Source: JBGSON01 sp041739085 (GTDB lineage Bacteria > Patescibacteriota > Gracilibacteria > CAIRYL01). From it: a DNA stretch of 14,317 nt. The position numbers and the translations under genes were made by a program. The stretch is taken from NCBI GenBank assembly GCA_041739085.1, contig JBGSON010000044.1:1-14317 (forward strand), written 5' to 3'. Positions 1-6,439 of this stretch are shown here, piece by piece (position 1 is the first letter of the stretch; each line of letters opens with the position of its first letter). The notes below the pieces were generated by a model, which saw nothing but the letters and a program-made list of their open reading frames with translations, did no database searches and had not been told where the DNA came from.

Positions 1-44
1 AATCGGTTATGAGCCGACTGCTCTAACCACTGAGCTACGGGTCC
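1..44 (-). tRNA. tRNA with CAU anticodon, 5' part only (elongator Met or Ile2)
   Basis: Read on the minus strand, positions 44 to 1 give an acceptor 5' strand GGACCCG, a normal D-arm (GCTC...GAGC), anticodon stem GTCGG with loop CTCATAA, and the start of the closing strand CCGAT. The anticodon is CAU. The variable loop, T-arm and acceptor 3' strand lie beyond the window edge. CAU could mean elongator Met or the lysidine-modified Ile2 tRNA; the GGACC acceptor resembles Ile2 tRNAs, but the missing half is needed to decide. The last codons of the GIY-YIG gene upstream overlap this tRNA. Confidence 0.85.
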
Positions 45-279
45 GAAAAATATCAAGTTTTTCCTGATATCCCTGAGGTGATTTTAAATGAAATTCGCGT
101 TGATACGCAGATTTTTTATCAAGGAAATTCTCAGAGTAAATAATTTTAAAAGGTCTATATGGTTTTGTAGATTTTGAAAACCCATTGTTGTGTTGATTTA
201 ATCTTCTCTCAAGATTACTCGTCACTCCTATGTAGTGATAATTTTTCGATAAGCTTTGAAGAATGTAAAGAAAATACAT
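7..279 (-). CDS. Small GIY-YIG nuclease domain protein, C-terminus read through a tRNA
   Basis: The 90-residue product is a single GIY-YIG domain. It has the first motif strand FLYILQS (3-9), the YIG core Y16-I17-G18 followed by TSNLERRL (20-27), the QHN motif (29-31), and a candidate metal-binding Glu (E50) near an Arg-rich helix (AYQREFHLKS). This is the length of the YhbQ/UPF0213-type family common in CPR genomes. The ATG at 279 is chosen because the fold begins there and the longer reading frame upstream merely translates tRNA-derived sequence. The start lies a few bases after a broken tRNA 5' half. The last dozen codons (TRSSVVRAVGS and neighbours) come from the acceptor, D- and anticodon arms of the downstream tRNA, and the TAA stop uses the anticodon loop. 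Expression may therefore depend on tRNA transcription. The domain is clear; a DNA-cutting or mobility role is inferred. Confidence 0.85.
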   Translation of the reverse strand: MYFLYILQSLSKNYHYIGVTSNLERRLNQHNNGFSKSTKPYRPFKIIYSENFLDKKSAYQREFHLKSPQGYQEKLDIFRTRSSVVRAVGS

Positions 280-297
280 GTACCAATCGGTTATGAG

Positions 298-319
298 GGC
301 CGAAGGCCGGCCTTTGGCC
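298..319. repeat. 22-nt GC-rich near-palindromic insert A
   Basis: This block interrupts the tRNA copy between GAG (295-297) and CCGACT (320-325), where the intact tRNA has those triplets adjacent. Its two 11-nt halves, GGCCGAAGGCC and GGCCTTTGGCC, are inverted repeats of each other with one mismatch. It is entirely GGCC-rich in an otherwise AT-rich stretch. It shares 16 of 22 positions with insert B at 341-362. Confidence 0.75.
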
Positions 320-340
320 CCGACTGCTCTAACCACTGAG

Positions 341-362
341 GGCCAAGGGCCCCCCTTTGGGG
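341..362. repeat. 22-nt GC-rich insert B, related to insert A
   Basis: The block has the same length as insert A and sits after the same trinucleotide GAG (338-340), before CTACGGG of the tRNA copy. It begins GGCCAAGGGCC and ends CCCCTTTGGGG, so it can form an imperfect hairpin. It matches insert A at 16 of 22 positions on the same strand, which suggests one small element family rather than random expansion. Confidence 0.7.
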
Positions 363-511
363 CTACGGGTCCGCGGTAAGTTAAAAGGTTGAAAAGTTAA
401 AAAGTTTATAAGAGTTATGATATCAAAAAAGATTGTAGAGGAACTTTCTCTTCAATTGAAGATTATTTCATCTCAAAGTTTTCAATTTTCTCGCCTTCAG
501 GCATGCCAACA

Positions 512-1048
512 CTATTCCTTGTTTGCTTTCTTCAGCGGCTTCTTCTCTTTTTTCGCCGGAGCATCCTCTTCAGACTTCTTCCCTTTTGCCTTCTTCGGTT
601 CGCCTTCGCCCTTCACCTCGACGGTGATGGGAAGGATCGTTCCTCCGGGAAGATGGAGCTTCACGGTAAATTTCCCCACTTCTTTGATGTGGCCTTCCAT
701 TTCCACCTGGGTCTTCTCGAGTTCTATCTTTGCGTCTTTCTTCAGCGCCTCGACGATATCCGTTTCCCCGACCGATCCGTAGAGATGAGTCTCAGAAGAC
801 ATTTTTTTCGTGAAGAGAAGCGTGAAGTTTTTGAGGGAAGCGGCGACTTCGCCCACTTTTGAAGCGACCTCTTCGCGCGTTTTCACACGGTCTTTCTCCG
901 CAGTCATCGCCTTGAGAAGCGTTGAGCCGGTTGCTTCGATCGCAAAACGTTTCGGGAACAGAAAATTCCGGGCATAGCCGGGAGAGACTTCAAGAATTTC
1001 TCCTTTATAACCGAGTTTTTTAACATCAGCGGTAAGAACGACTTTCAT
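512..1048 (-). CDS. rplI: 50S ribosomal protein L9
   Basis: L9 binds 23S rRNA through its N-terminal domain and projects from the base of the L1 stalk. The 178-residue product begins with the family signature MKVVLTADVKKLGYKGEILE and YARNFLFPKRFAIEAT (25-40). A Lys/Glu-rich connecting helix spans about 41-75, and the C-terminal domain ends in LHLPGGTILPITVEV (131-145). A Lys/Glu/Ala-rich tail of about 33 residues (146-178) goes beyond the usual ~150 residues and is probably disordered. The ATG at 1048 fits the family start; the open frame continues upstream but only through sequence antisense to the neighbour. The gene starts 28 nt after the solute-binding protein stop and is probably the last gene of the secG operon. 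Its start follows CCT rather than a Shine-Dalgarno. Some CPR lineages lack L9, so its presence helps in placing the genome. Confidence 0.97.
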   Translation of the reverse strand: MKVVLTADVKKLGYKGEILEVSPGYARNFLFPKRFAIEATGSTLLKAMTAEKDRVKTREEVASKVGEVAASLKNFTLLFTKKMSSETHLYGSVGETDIVEALKKDAKIELEKTQVEMEGHIKEVGKFTVKLHLPGGTILPITVEVKGEGEPKKAKGKKSEEDAPAKKEKKPLKKANKE

Positions 1049-1076
1049 AGGATTGATGGATGTAAGAGATGAAAAA

Positions 1077-3443
1077 TCAGAACAGATCTTTGACTTCCGT
1101 GAAAAACCAGGGGAAAAAAGACGACCATCCTTTTTCCGGCTCAAATGTCCGGGACTCACGGATATACCAGTGTTCGATATCCGCGAAACGGTCGGGGTTG
1201 AGCGCGATGGCGTTGATCTTCACATTCTTTACCTTCGAATCGATGGGGAAGGTGTAGTAGGGCGTGAAGAGGAACACCGCAGGGATGTCGTTTTTAATGA
1301 TCTCACGGAGCTCAGAAAGCTTCTTCGCACGGTAGGACTCGTCATGAGTCTGCCGCACTTCTTCGAGAAGGATTCCGGCTTCGAAACTTCTATATTTGGA
1401 AAGGTTCAATCCCTGGTCTGCCTGGCTGAAATGCCAGAACGGGTAGGCGTCGAGATTGTAGCCCATGTTCTGCCCGTAAAGCAAGAGATCGTACTCTTTC
1501 TTGAGGATCGCTTTGTCCATGAATACATCCGGCTCCAGCACCTCCACCATGAGATAGATCCCGACCTTTTCCCACTGGCGTTTGAGCTCTTCCGCGACAG
1601 CGGGATAAAAAGAAGGAGTGGAGACAGTGACGAGCGTGAAAGTGAGCGGTTCTCCCGCTTCGTTCCTCCGGATCCCTTCCGGGAAAATCATATCCTCGGG
1701 AATAGTCGGGATCGTTTCTTCGGGGGGAGGAGTCTCCTCTGCGGGAATCGCTTCTCCTTCACCGGGAGTTTCGGCAGGAGGGACCACTTCTTCTCCGGGT
1801 GTTTCCTCAGGAGTGGTTTCTTCGGGTGTCTCTTCCGTCGTCCCCTCGTCATCCCGTACGGGAGGGGTTTCATCAGTCTCCGGAGGGTTCGCAATCGTTA
1901 CATCCGCCGGGATCTTTGAAGGATCAGGTGTATAATGGATGGTCACTGTTTCCTCATCAAGTTTTTTTGAACCATCGTAGAAGCGGATCGTGTAGACATT
2001 TTCCCCTTCCTTGAGTGTTCCGATCTCAGTGCTGATCCGGTAAGAAAATTTCCCCTTTTCCGGTTCGAAAAGCTTCAGCCGGTATCCGTTCACGGTCACT
2101 TTTGTCGTGCCCTCCGGGAACGTGCCGAGGATGAAATCTTTTTCCACAGTCGTCCATATTTCGGTCTTTGAATTCGGATGATAGGTGTATTTTGTCTCGC
2201 CGGCGGCGGAATGAAGGGATTCATCCGGCAGGGAGGCGGATTCAGCAGGCGTGGTCTCTTCTGCGGGAGGTGATGCTTCAGCGGGGGGTGGTGGAGTTTC
2301 GGATGCAGATGCATTCGCGAGATACCATCCGGAATCCTTGAGGGCGCCCTGTGCTTTCATGGGTTCATATTCAAAGAGCCATTCCGTAATGTTTGTCTCC
2401 AGAAGCGGAGTGTCGATCCTTTTTCCGGGAACGAGTTTCAAGATCTCATCCTTGTCTGTCGCAAGTTGGAGAGCGAGCCTCACCTTATATTTCTCTGTTC
2501 CCGAGAACTTCGGGGAATCCATATTGATAAAAACAGCGACGTATTGGGGGAGCGTGAAATCATGAAGCACAAACTTCTCATTGACTCCGATCTTTTCAAA
2601 CTGGTCTTTTGAGCGGGGATGGAGGGCATCGAGACTTCCGAGGTTGCGCATCAAGAGATCCGCAGTCGGAAAGAGTTTATATTCGACAAGGGCTATCTTC
2701 GGTTTTCCTGAAATATATTCCGGGAACGCCTCGAGAGTGATAACGGCAACAGGCGGATCTTCTTCAAATGTGATCTGTGTAAACCGATAGGGGCCGCATC
2801 CGACGGGGTTCTGGTTGAACTCGGCGTACTGGAACTGACTCGGCGGGATCTCTTCCAGCAGATGTTTCGGAACAAGACCGATGGCGAAATTCGTAAGAAA
2901 GAACTTGTATGGTTTCGGAATGGTAAAAGAAACTGTGCGGTCATCGATTCTTTCGATGACGACATCCTTGAACGCTTCGCGGAGATTCGTGTTTGGGAAT
3001 TCAGGATTCTGGATGACCGTCTGATAGGTATACATGATATCATCCGCGGTCACTGGGAGGCCGTCATGCCAGAGAAGCCCTTCTTTCAGCTGGAAGGTGT
3101 AGATCGTTTTATCCTCCGAAAGCGTATGCGTGGCGAGATGGTCGACGATATCCCCTGTGGTCGCCTCGAATTTCATGAGGCCGGAGAAAATGAGCCGGGA
3201 GATGCTCGCGTCCACAGAGTTCGATTTATTATTGAGCGTAACGAAGAGAGGATTGAGGATGAAGTTCTGATCGATCATCCCGACCGCTCCCTCGCGATAT
3301 GTTCCTCCCTCGGAAGGGAAACTCACCGTATGCTCCTTATAGAAATTCCAAAGAAGCCCTACGACTGAACCAAGAAAAAGAAGGACGAACGAGACGAGGA
3401 GAGCCTTCTGTGTCCTGGAGAAATTCCAGCGGGATTGCTTCAT
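1077..3443 (-). CDS. Family-5 (peptide/OppA-type) solute-binding protein with an inserted beta domain
   Basis: This 788-residue membrane-anchored protein should bind peptides or similar ligands outside the cell for an ABC importer. An uncleaved-looking membrane segment (about 14-34, no lipobox seen) is followed by the family-5 N-lobe: GGTYREGAVG (46-55), NPLFVTL (64-70), LSEDKTIYTFQLKEGLLWHDG (108-128), TADDIMYTY (132-140) and NPVGCGPYR (212-220). The C-lobe resumes at about 590 (GEPLTFTLVTVS) and includes YDLLLYGQNMG (651-661). Between the lobes are a Pro/Glu/Ala linker (376-416), a compact beta-rich segment resembling an Ig-like fold (417-507), and a second Thr/Glu/Pro linker (508-582). The insertion explains the excess over the usual ~550 residues. 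No permease or ATPase gene lies nearby, so the transport partner is unknown. The gene lies 21 nt after secG. No Shine-Dalgarno is visible; the start is preceded by CCATCCTC. Confidence 0.88.
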   Translation of the reverse strand: MKQSRWNFSRTQKALLVSFVLLFLGSVVGLLWNFYKEHTVSFPSEGGTYREGAVGMIDQNFILNPLFVTLNNKSNSVDASISRLIFSGLMKFEATTGDIVDHLATHTLSEDKTIYTFQLKEGLLWHDGLPVTADDIMYTYQTVIQNPEFPNTNLREAFKDVVIERIDDRTVSFTIPKPYKFFLTNFAIGLVPKHLLEEIPPSQFQYAEFNQNPVGCGPYRFTQITFEEDPPVAVITLEAFPEYISGKPKIALVEYKLFPTADLLMRNLGSLDALHPRSKDQFEKIGVNEKFVLHDFTLPQYVAVFINMDSPKFSGTEKYKVRLALQLATDKDEILKLVPGKRIDTPLLETNITEWLFEYEPMKAQGALKDSGWYLANASASETPPPPAEASPPAEETTPAESASLPDESLHSAAGETKYTYHPNSKTEIWTTVEKDFILGTFPEGTTKVTVNGYRLKLFEPEKGKFSYRISTEIGTLKEGENVYTIRFYDGSKKLDEETVTIHYTPDPSKIPADVTIANPPETDETPPVRDDEGTTEETPEETTPEETPGEEVVPPAETPGEGEAIPAEETPPPEETIPTIPEDMIFPEGIRRNEAGEPLTFTLVTVSTPSFYPAVAEELKRQWEKVGIYLMVEVLEPDVFMDKAILKKEYDLLLYGQNMGYNLDAYPFWHFSQADQGLNLSKYRSFEAGILLEEVRQTHDESYRAKKLSELREIIKNDIPAVFLFTPYYTFPIDSKVKNVKINAIALNPDRFADIEHWYIRESRTFEPEKGWSSFFPWFFTEVKDLF

Positions 3444-3464
3444 GAGGATGGAGAAAGGAATCCT

Positions 3465-3695
3465 TTACCCTCTTGGGAGAAACGCAAAAAGGAATGCGTT
3501 CAGCGCGAAGACGAAAGAGAGGAAGACAGTCGCGCGGTAGAGAAATTTCTCCGCGCCCCTCCGCGTGGAATGGAATTCGCCACCTCCGGTGCCGGCGATC
3601 GCCGCGCCGAGGCCCTCGCCCCTGCTTTGGGACAGGATGCAGAGAGAAAGGAGGATAGATGTGACGACCTGAATCGCAATGAGAACGGAATGCAT
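3465..3695 (-). CDS. secG: Preprotein translocase subunit SecG
   Basis: SecG is the small auxiliary membrane subunit of the SecYEG protein-export channel. The 76 residues match the family in size and layout: transmembrane helix one (about 3-22), the conserved cytoplasmic loop LSQSRGEGLGAAIAGTGGG (21-39) with the typical Gly-rich stretch, then transmembrane helix two (about 54-73). The ATG at 3695 leaves no room for a longer start before the first helix. It is the first gene of a probable operon with the solute-binding protein and rplI, driven by a promoter at 3720-3748. A plus-strand open frame over the same DNA is a shadow. Confidence 0.95.
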   Translation of the reverse strand: MHSVLIAIQVVTSILLSLCILSQSRGEGLGAAIAGTGGGEFHSTRRGAEKFLYRATVFLSFVFALNAFLFAFLPRG

Positions 3696-3719
3696 ACTCC
3701 GGAAATGAAATCAGAGGAA

Positions 3720-3748
3720 AGCATAGGGGACTTCGAGGGGTTCGTCAA
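3720..3748 (-). promoter_or_regulatory. Probable sigma-70 promoter of the secG operon
   Basis: On the minus strand a -35 box TTGACG (3748-3743) and a -10 box TATGCT (3725-3720) are separated by exactly 17 nt. Transcription would start about 15-20 nt upstream of secG. The -35 box directly follows the pyrimidine arm of the AT-rich hairpin repeat at 3751-3839. Confidence 0.6.
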
Positions 3749-3750
3749 TG

Positions 3751-3839
3751 AAAGAGAAAAGAGAAAACACAAAAGAAAAAAGAAGAAGAGAGCGATGATC
3801 TTTTGGCTTTTGTGTTTTTTCATTTTTCTTTTTTCTTGC
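3751..3839. repeat. AT-rich imperfect hairpin repeat, copy 1
   Basis: A purine arm containing GAAAACACAAAAG (3763-3775) is followed by GATGATC (3794-3800) and a pyrimidine arm CTTTTGTGTTTTTTC. The core AAAACACAAAAG/CTTTTGTGTTTT pairs over 12 bp. It lies in the divergent gap between secG and tRNA-Ile. Related copies are at 4012-4101 and 10281-10375. Because it is nearly symmetrical it presents a T-rich arm to both flanking genes. Confidence 0.7.
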
Positions 3840-3880
3840 ATTTTCCTGAAAAACCAAGAAAAATACTCCGTGCTGTTCCC

Positions 3881-3957
3881 GGACCTGTAGCTCAGCTGGT
3901 TAGAGCGCGCGACTGATAATCGCGAGGTCGGAAGTTCAAGTCTTCCCAGGTCCACCA
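3881..3957 (+). tRNA. ileT: tRNA-Ile(GAU), CCA encoded
   Basis: The full cloverleaf is visible. Acceptor GGACCTG (3881-3887) pairs with CAGGTCC (3947-3953), with discriminator A and encoded CCA (3954-3957). The D-arm is GCTC/GAGC, the anticodon stem CGCGA/TCGCG encloses loop CTGATAA with anticodon GAT (3915-3917), and the T-loop contains TTCAAGT. A loose -10-like AATACT lies about 14 nt upstream (3862-3867). It decodes AUC/AUU. Confidence 0.97.
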
Positions 3958-4011
3958 GTCTCGAAATGAGAGATTAAGGAGAGGTCTTCATGAATCCTGA
4001 ATATTTCTTGT

Positions 4012-4101
4012 AAAAAGAGAAAACACAAAAGAAAAAAGAGAAAAAGAGAAATGGGCTTTTCGCTTTTGTGCTTTTTCTTTTCTCTTTTTCCAAACTCGCA
4101 T
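4012..4101. repeat. AT-rich imperfect hairpin repeat, copy 2
   Basis: The purine arm (AAAAAGAGAAAACACAAAAG, 4012-4031) is complementary to the pyrimidine arm at 4063-4090 through CACAAAAG/CTTTTGTG and an outer AAAAAGAGAAAA/TTTTCTCTTTTT, with a bulge between the two helices. A 23-nt block at 4063-4085 is identical to copy 3 (10329-10351). It sits between tRNA-Ile and the protease gene and may act as terminator for the tRNA. A TTGACG box follows at 4101. Confidence 0.75.
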
Positions 4102-4130
4102 TGACGCTCATTCTCTTCTTCCGGTAGTTT
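4101..4130 (+). promoter_or_regulatory. Possible promoter of the SLH protease gene
   Basis: A -35-like TTGACG (4101-4106) lies 18 nt before a weak -10-like TAGTTT (4125-4130). The start codon follows 30 nt later. The -35 is good, the -10 is poor, and the main support is that the same TTGACG follows the other copies of the adjoining repeat. Confidence 0.35.
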
Positions 4131-4160
4131 TGTCGTTGATTTTCTTTCACCATATCCCTC

Positions 4161-6227
4161 ATGAAAAAGATACTCTTTGCGTTCAGCGGATTTCTTCTTT
4201 TTTTAGCTCCCTCCGGCTTTGCGAGTGCAAAGATCACGGAGAATGAAATATCTGCCGTTGTGCAGATCTTCGAATACAGCAGTCTGAGCGAGATGTATGA
4301 GACGAGCGGATCCGGGACTATTGTTTCGAGCGATGGACGAATGATCATTACGAACCACCATGTCGTCTCGTCGGTCATCAATGATCCGGAGACGTATACG
4401 TGGTATAGCTGCATCACGTATGATCCAAGGCAGGATCCCTTCTGCAATTTCACGGGGACGATCCTCGCGTACGATGAACAATATGACATCGCGCTTCTCC
4501 GAGTCGATCAGGCATATACTGATGACTTCACGGAGATGATGTCATTTGATGATTGGAAAAGAGAGGAAGGGATAACGGAATTCCCGTTCGTGAAAGTCGA
4601 TGTGAACGCGACGGAGGATGGAACAGCGCTTGGAGATGAAGTGACGATACTCGGGTATCCCGCTGTCGGGGGATCGAGCATCACCCTCACCCGGGGAGTC
4701 GTGAGCGGATTTCAGTCCATGAATCTCGGCGGAGAGAACGTGACCATGTATATCAAAACGGATGCGAAAGTGAACCCGGGAAACTCTGGAGGAGCCGCAT
4801 TCGACAGCAACAATAACTACATCGGGATCCCAACCCTTGTCGCCGGTGGCGGCGGGAATATCGGCTATCTCGTCGCGCTCCCGATCATCACGACATTCCT
4901 CCGCGAAAACGGGATATCCCTGGAAGAAGGGACTGTTGATAACAACTGCGGAAATCACTCCCACTCTTTAGAAGGAGGGGACTGCGAATGCAACATGGGT
5001 TATGAATGGGAGAGTGATGATCCTGCGAATCTCAACTGTACTCCCATTCCGACCGTCGAATGCGGGAACCATTCTCATCTCATCGATTCTGATACTTGCG
5101 AATGTGACGAAGGATATCTCTGGGCGAGCGAAGAGGAAGACAATCTTGACTGCATCCTTCAGGATATCGAGGTCGATACGGCTTCAGGGACACAGACATA
5201 TACCAATGAGGAAGAGATGTTTTCTGTTGAATTCCCTATCGAATGGGGTATTGAAGAAAATTACATGGGTACGGTGGTGAGCGCGAATAGCCCCGCAGAG
5301 AGTGAGAGTGATTCATTCTATGAAAACTGCAATGTCGTCACCGAATCAGAACTCGGAGATTATTCTCTCGAGGGATACTACGATATCAACATCGAGAATA
5401 TGGTGGAATACGTCGATGCGTTCACCATCCTTGAAGAAAGCGATCTCACGATGAGCGGAGTCCCCGCTATTCTCGTTGAGTTTACAGCGACTTTTGACAC
5501 CGTTGAAGTCCACGATCTCCAGTATTTCTTGATGAACGGAACAAAGGCATACATCCTCACCTGCACGGGGAATGATTCTTCCATCGAGTCCTACCGAAAT
5601 GAGTTTGAGAATGTGGCCCAGAGCTTCTTCTTGCTCGACGGGCCTGAGATCGGTGATGGAAATGAAGGTGAGCAGATTTTCCCGGATGTCGGGATTTCTC
5701 ATCGAAACCTGGAAGCCATCAGCTACCTCTTCAATGAAGGGATAGTATCCGGATATCCGGACGGAACCTTCCGTCCTGCGCAGAGCGTGAACCGGGCAGA
5801 ACTCCTCAAGCTTCTCATCGGAGCAAGCGTCATGGATTTTGACCCCGCACTCTACGATCAATCTTGTTTTTCTGACGTCGCCGCAGGTCAGTGGTTCACT
5901 CCCTATGTGTGCTACGCGAAAGAAATGGGATGGGTGCGCGGCTATAGCGATGGATCATTTCGTCCCGCACAGACCGTGACGAAGGTGGAATCAATAAAAA
6001 TGGTACTCGAAGCATTTGCAATCGAAACACCGGATGTAGCGACGGTAAGCTATTTTGATGATGTGAATCTTGAAGACTGGTTCGCGCCGTATATCGAGAC
6101 AGCGTATGACTACACCTTTCTGGAAGAGTCGTCCTCTCCTTTCTCTCCTCATTCGGATATGACGAGAGCAGGGGTGAGCGAGGTCATCTATAGAGTATAT
6201 GTGTTTGTCAGCGGACCATCGATCTGA
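4161..6227 (+). CDS. Secreted trypsin-like serine protease with Cys-rich repeats and three SLH domains
   Basis: The 688-residue product has a signal peptide (1-23, cleavage after ASA). A DegP-like protease domain (about 28-250) carries a complete triad: His67 in TNHHVV, Asp109 in YDIALLRV and Ser209 in NPGNSGG. Two Cys-rich units follow (263-293 and 301-331) on the pattern CGNHSH...CEC..GY.W.....NL.C, possibly disulfide-bonded and EGF-like. A beta-rich segment (about 345-492) resembles PsbP/DUF1795-type domains; that assignment is tentative. Three SLH modules close the protein (about 506-556, 569-618, 631-680): the first two have GYPDGTFRPAQ and GYSDGSFRPAQ, and the third is degenerate. There is no PDZ domain, unlike DegP. 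SLH modules imply anchoring to the cell wall or S-layer, so the protease should act on the outside. The product is strongly acidic. The start codon follows ATCCCTC, not a Shine-Dalgarno. The substrate is unknown. Confidence 0.92.
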   Translation: MKKILFAFSGFLLFLAPSGFASAKITENEISAVVQIFEYSSLSEMYETSGSGTIVSSDGRMIITNHHVVSSVINDPETYTWYSCITYDPRQDPFCNFTGTILAYDEQYDIALLRVDQAYTDDFTEMMSFDDWKREEGITEFPFVKVDVNATEDGTALGDEVTILGYPAVGGSSITLTRGVVSGFQSMNLGGENVTMYIKTDAKVNPGNSGGAAFDSNNNYIGIPTLVAGGGGNIGYLVALPIITTFLRENGISLEEGTVDNNCGNHSHSLEGGDCECNMGYEWESDDPANLNCTPIPTVECGNHSHLIDSDTCECDEGYLWASEEEDNLDCILQDIEVDTASGTQTYTNEEEMFSVEFPIEWGIEENYMGTVVSANSPAESESDSFYENCNVVTESELGDYSLEGYYDINIENMVEYVDAFTILEESDLTMSGVPAILVEFTATFDTVEVHDLQYFLMNGTKAYILTCTGNDSSIESYRNEFENVAQSFFLLDGPEIGDGNEGEQIFPDVGISHRNLEAISYLFNEGIVSGYPDGTFRPAQSVNRAELLKLLIGASVMDFDPALYDQSCFSDVAAGQWFTPYVCYAKEMGWVRGYSDGSFRPAQTVTKVESIKMVLEAFAIETPDVATVSYFDDVNLEDWFAPYIETAYDYTFLEESSSPFSPHSDMTRAGVSEVIYRVYVFVSGPSI

Positions 6228-6302
6228 GGACAAAGATACCATTTCAGGATCGGCTCTACATCTTTTGATTTTTTTACTTTTGCTTTTCTCTACAGAGAAC
6301 CT

Positions 6303-6356
6303 ATGAAAAAACAGTTTGATACTTCAGTACTGGGACTCCTCCTTCCGCCGCTCTAA
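6303..6356 (+). CDS. leuL: Leucine attenuator leader peptide
   Basis: ATG at 6303 opens a 17-codon frame, MKKQFDTSVLGLLLPPL, ending at TAA (6354-6356). Five codons are Leu (6330, 6336, 6339, 6342, 6351), four of them CTC or CTT and clustered at the end. It lies 84 nt before leuA and runs straight into alternative RNA hairpins. This matches the known logic of leader peptides whose translation senses charged tRNA-Leu. It was too short for routine gene calling. The start follows AACCT, similar to other starts in this window. Confidence 0.8.
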   Translation: MKKQFDTSVLGLLLPPL

Positions 6357-6396
6357 CGGAGGCGTTCTCATTCAACCGTTTTTTTGAGAGGCCTCC
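6341..6396 (+). promoter_or_regulatory. leuA attenuator: pause hairpin and antiterminator
   Basis: Three RNA segments can pair in exclusive ways. Segment 1 CCTTCCG (6341-6347, inside the Leu codons) pairs with segment 2 CGGAGG (6357-6362), with one bulged base. Segment 2 GGAGGC plus TCTC (6358-6363, 6366-6369) pairs with segment 3 GAGA plus GCCTCC (6386-6389, 6391-6396), a 10-bp antiterminator. Segment 3 is also the left arm of the terminator at 6389. A ribosome stalled on the Leu codons would cover segment 1 and free segment 2 to form the antiterminator, switching leuA on when leucine is short. Confidence 0.75.
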
Positions 6397-6418
6397 CCCC
6401 GATGGAGAGGCCTTTTTT
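6389..6418 (+). terminator. Intrinsic terminator of the leuA attenuator
   Basis: AGGCCTC (6389-6395) pairs perfectly with GAGGCCT (6407-6413); two more inner G-C pairs are possible. A run of six T follows (6413-6418). The hairpin lies between the leader peptide and leuA, and its left arm overlaps the antiterminator. Confidence 0.85.
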
Positions 6419-6439
6419 CTTTCTCTTTTCCATTTTCCC

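Larger units (their letters stand above)
285..372 (-). pseudogene. Broken copy of the CAU tRNA 5' half, split by two GC-rich inserts
   Basis: Minus-strand positions 372 to 285 repeat the intact tRNA 5' half (44 to 1) base for base, except for two extra 22-nt blocks at 298-319 and 341-362. The first block splits the anticodon arm and the second separates the acceptor from the D-arm. Similarity continues a few bases into the variable loop (about 282) and stops just before the GIY-YIG start codon. No T-arm or acceptor 3' strand follows, so this copy cannot fold as a tRNA. It is best read as the displaced 5' half left when the GIY-YIG segment arrived with its own replacement copy. Confidence 0.8.

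Noticed and set aside
1..372. Group I intron in the tRNA with a GIY-YIG homing endonuclease
   Set aside because: An intron would separate the 5' half from the 3' half. Here two 5' halves flank the gene, and no room remains for a group I catalytic core.
1053..1919. Long plus-strand open frame of 288 codons
   Set aside because: It lies antisense to the solute-binding protein and rplI, has no recognisable motif, and its composition mirrors the complementary strand.
3435..3955. Open frames on both strands over secG and the tRNA-Ile region
   Set aside because: One is antisense to secG and the other runs through tRNA-Ile and the AT-rich repeat; neither resembles a protein family.
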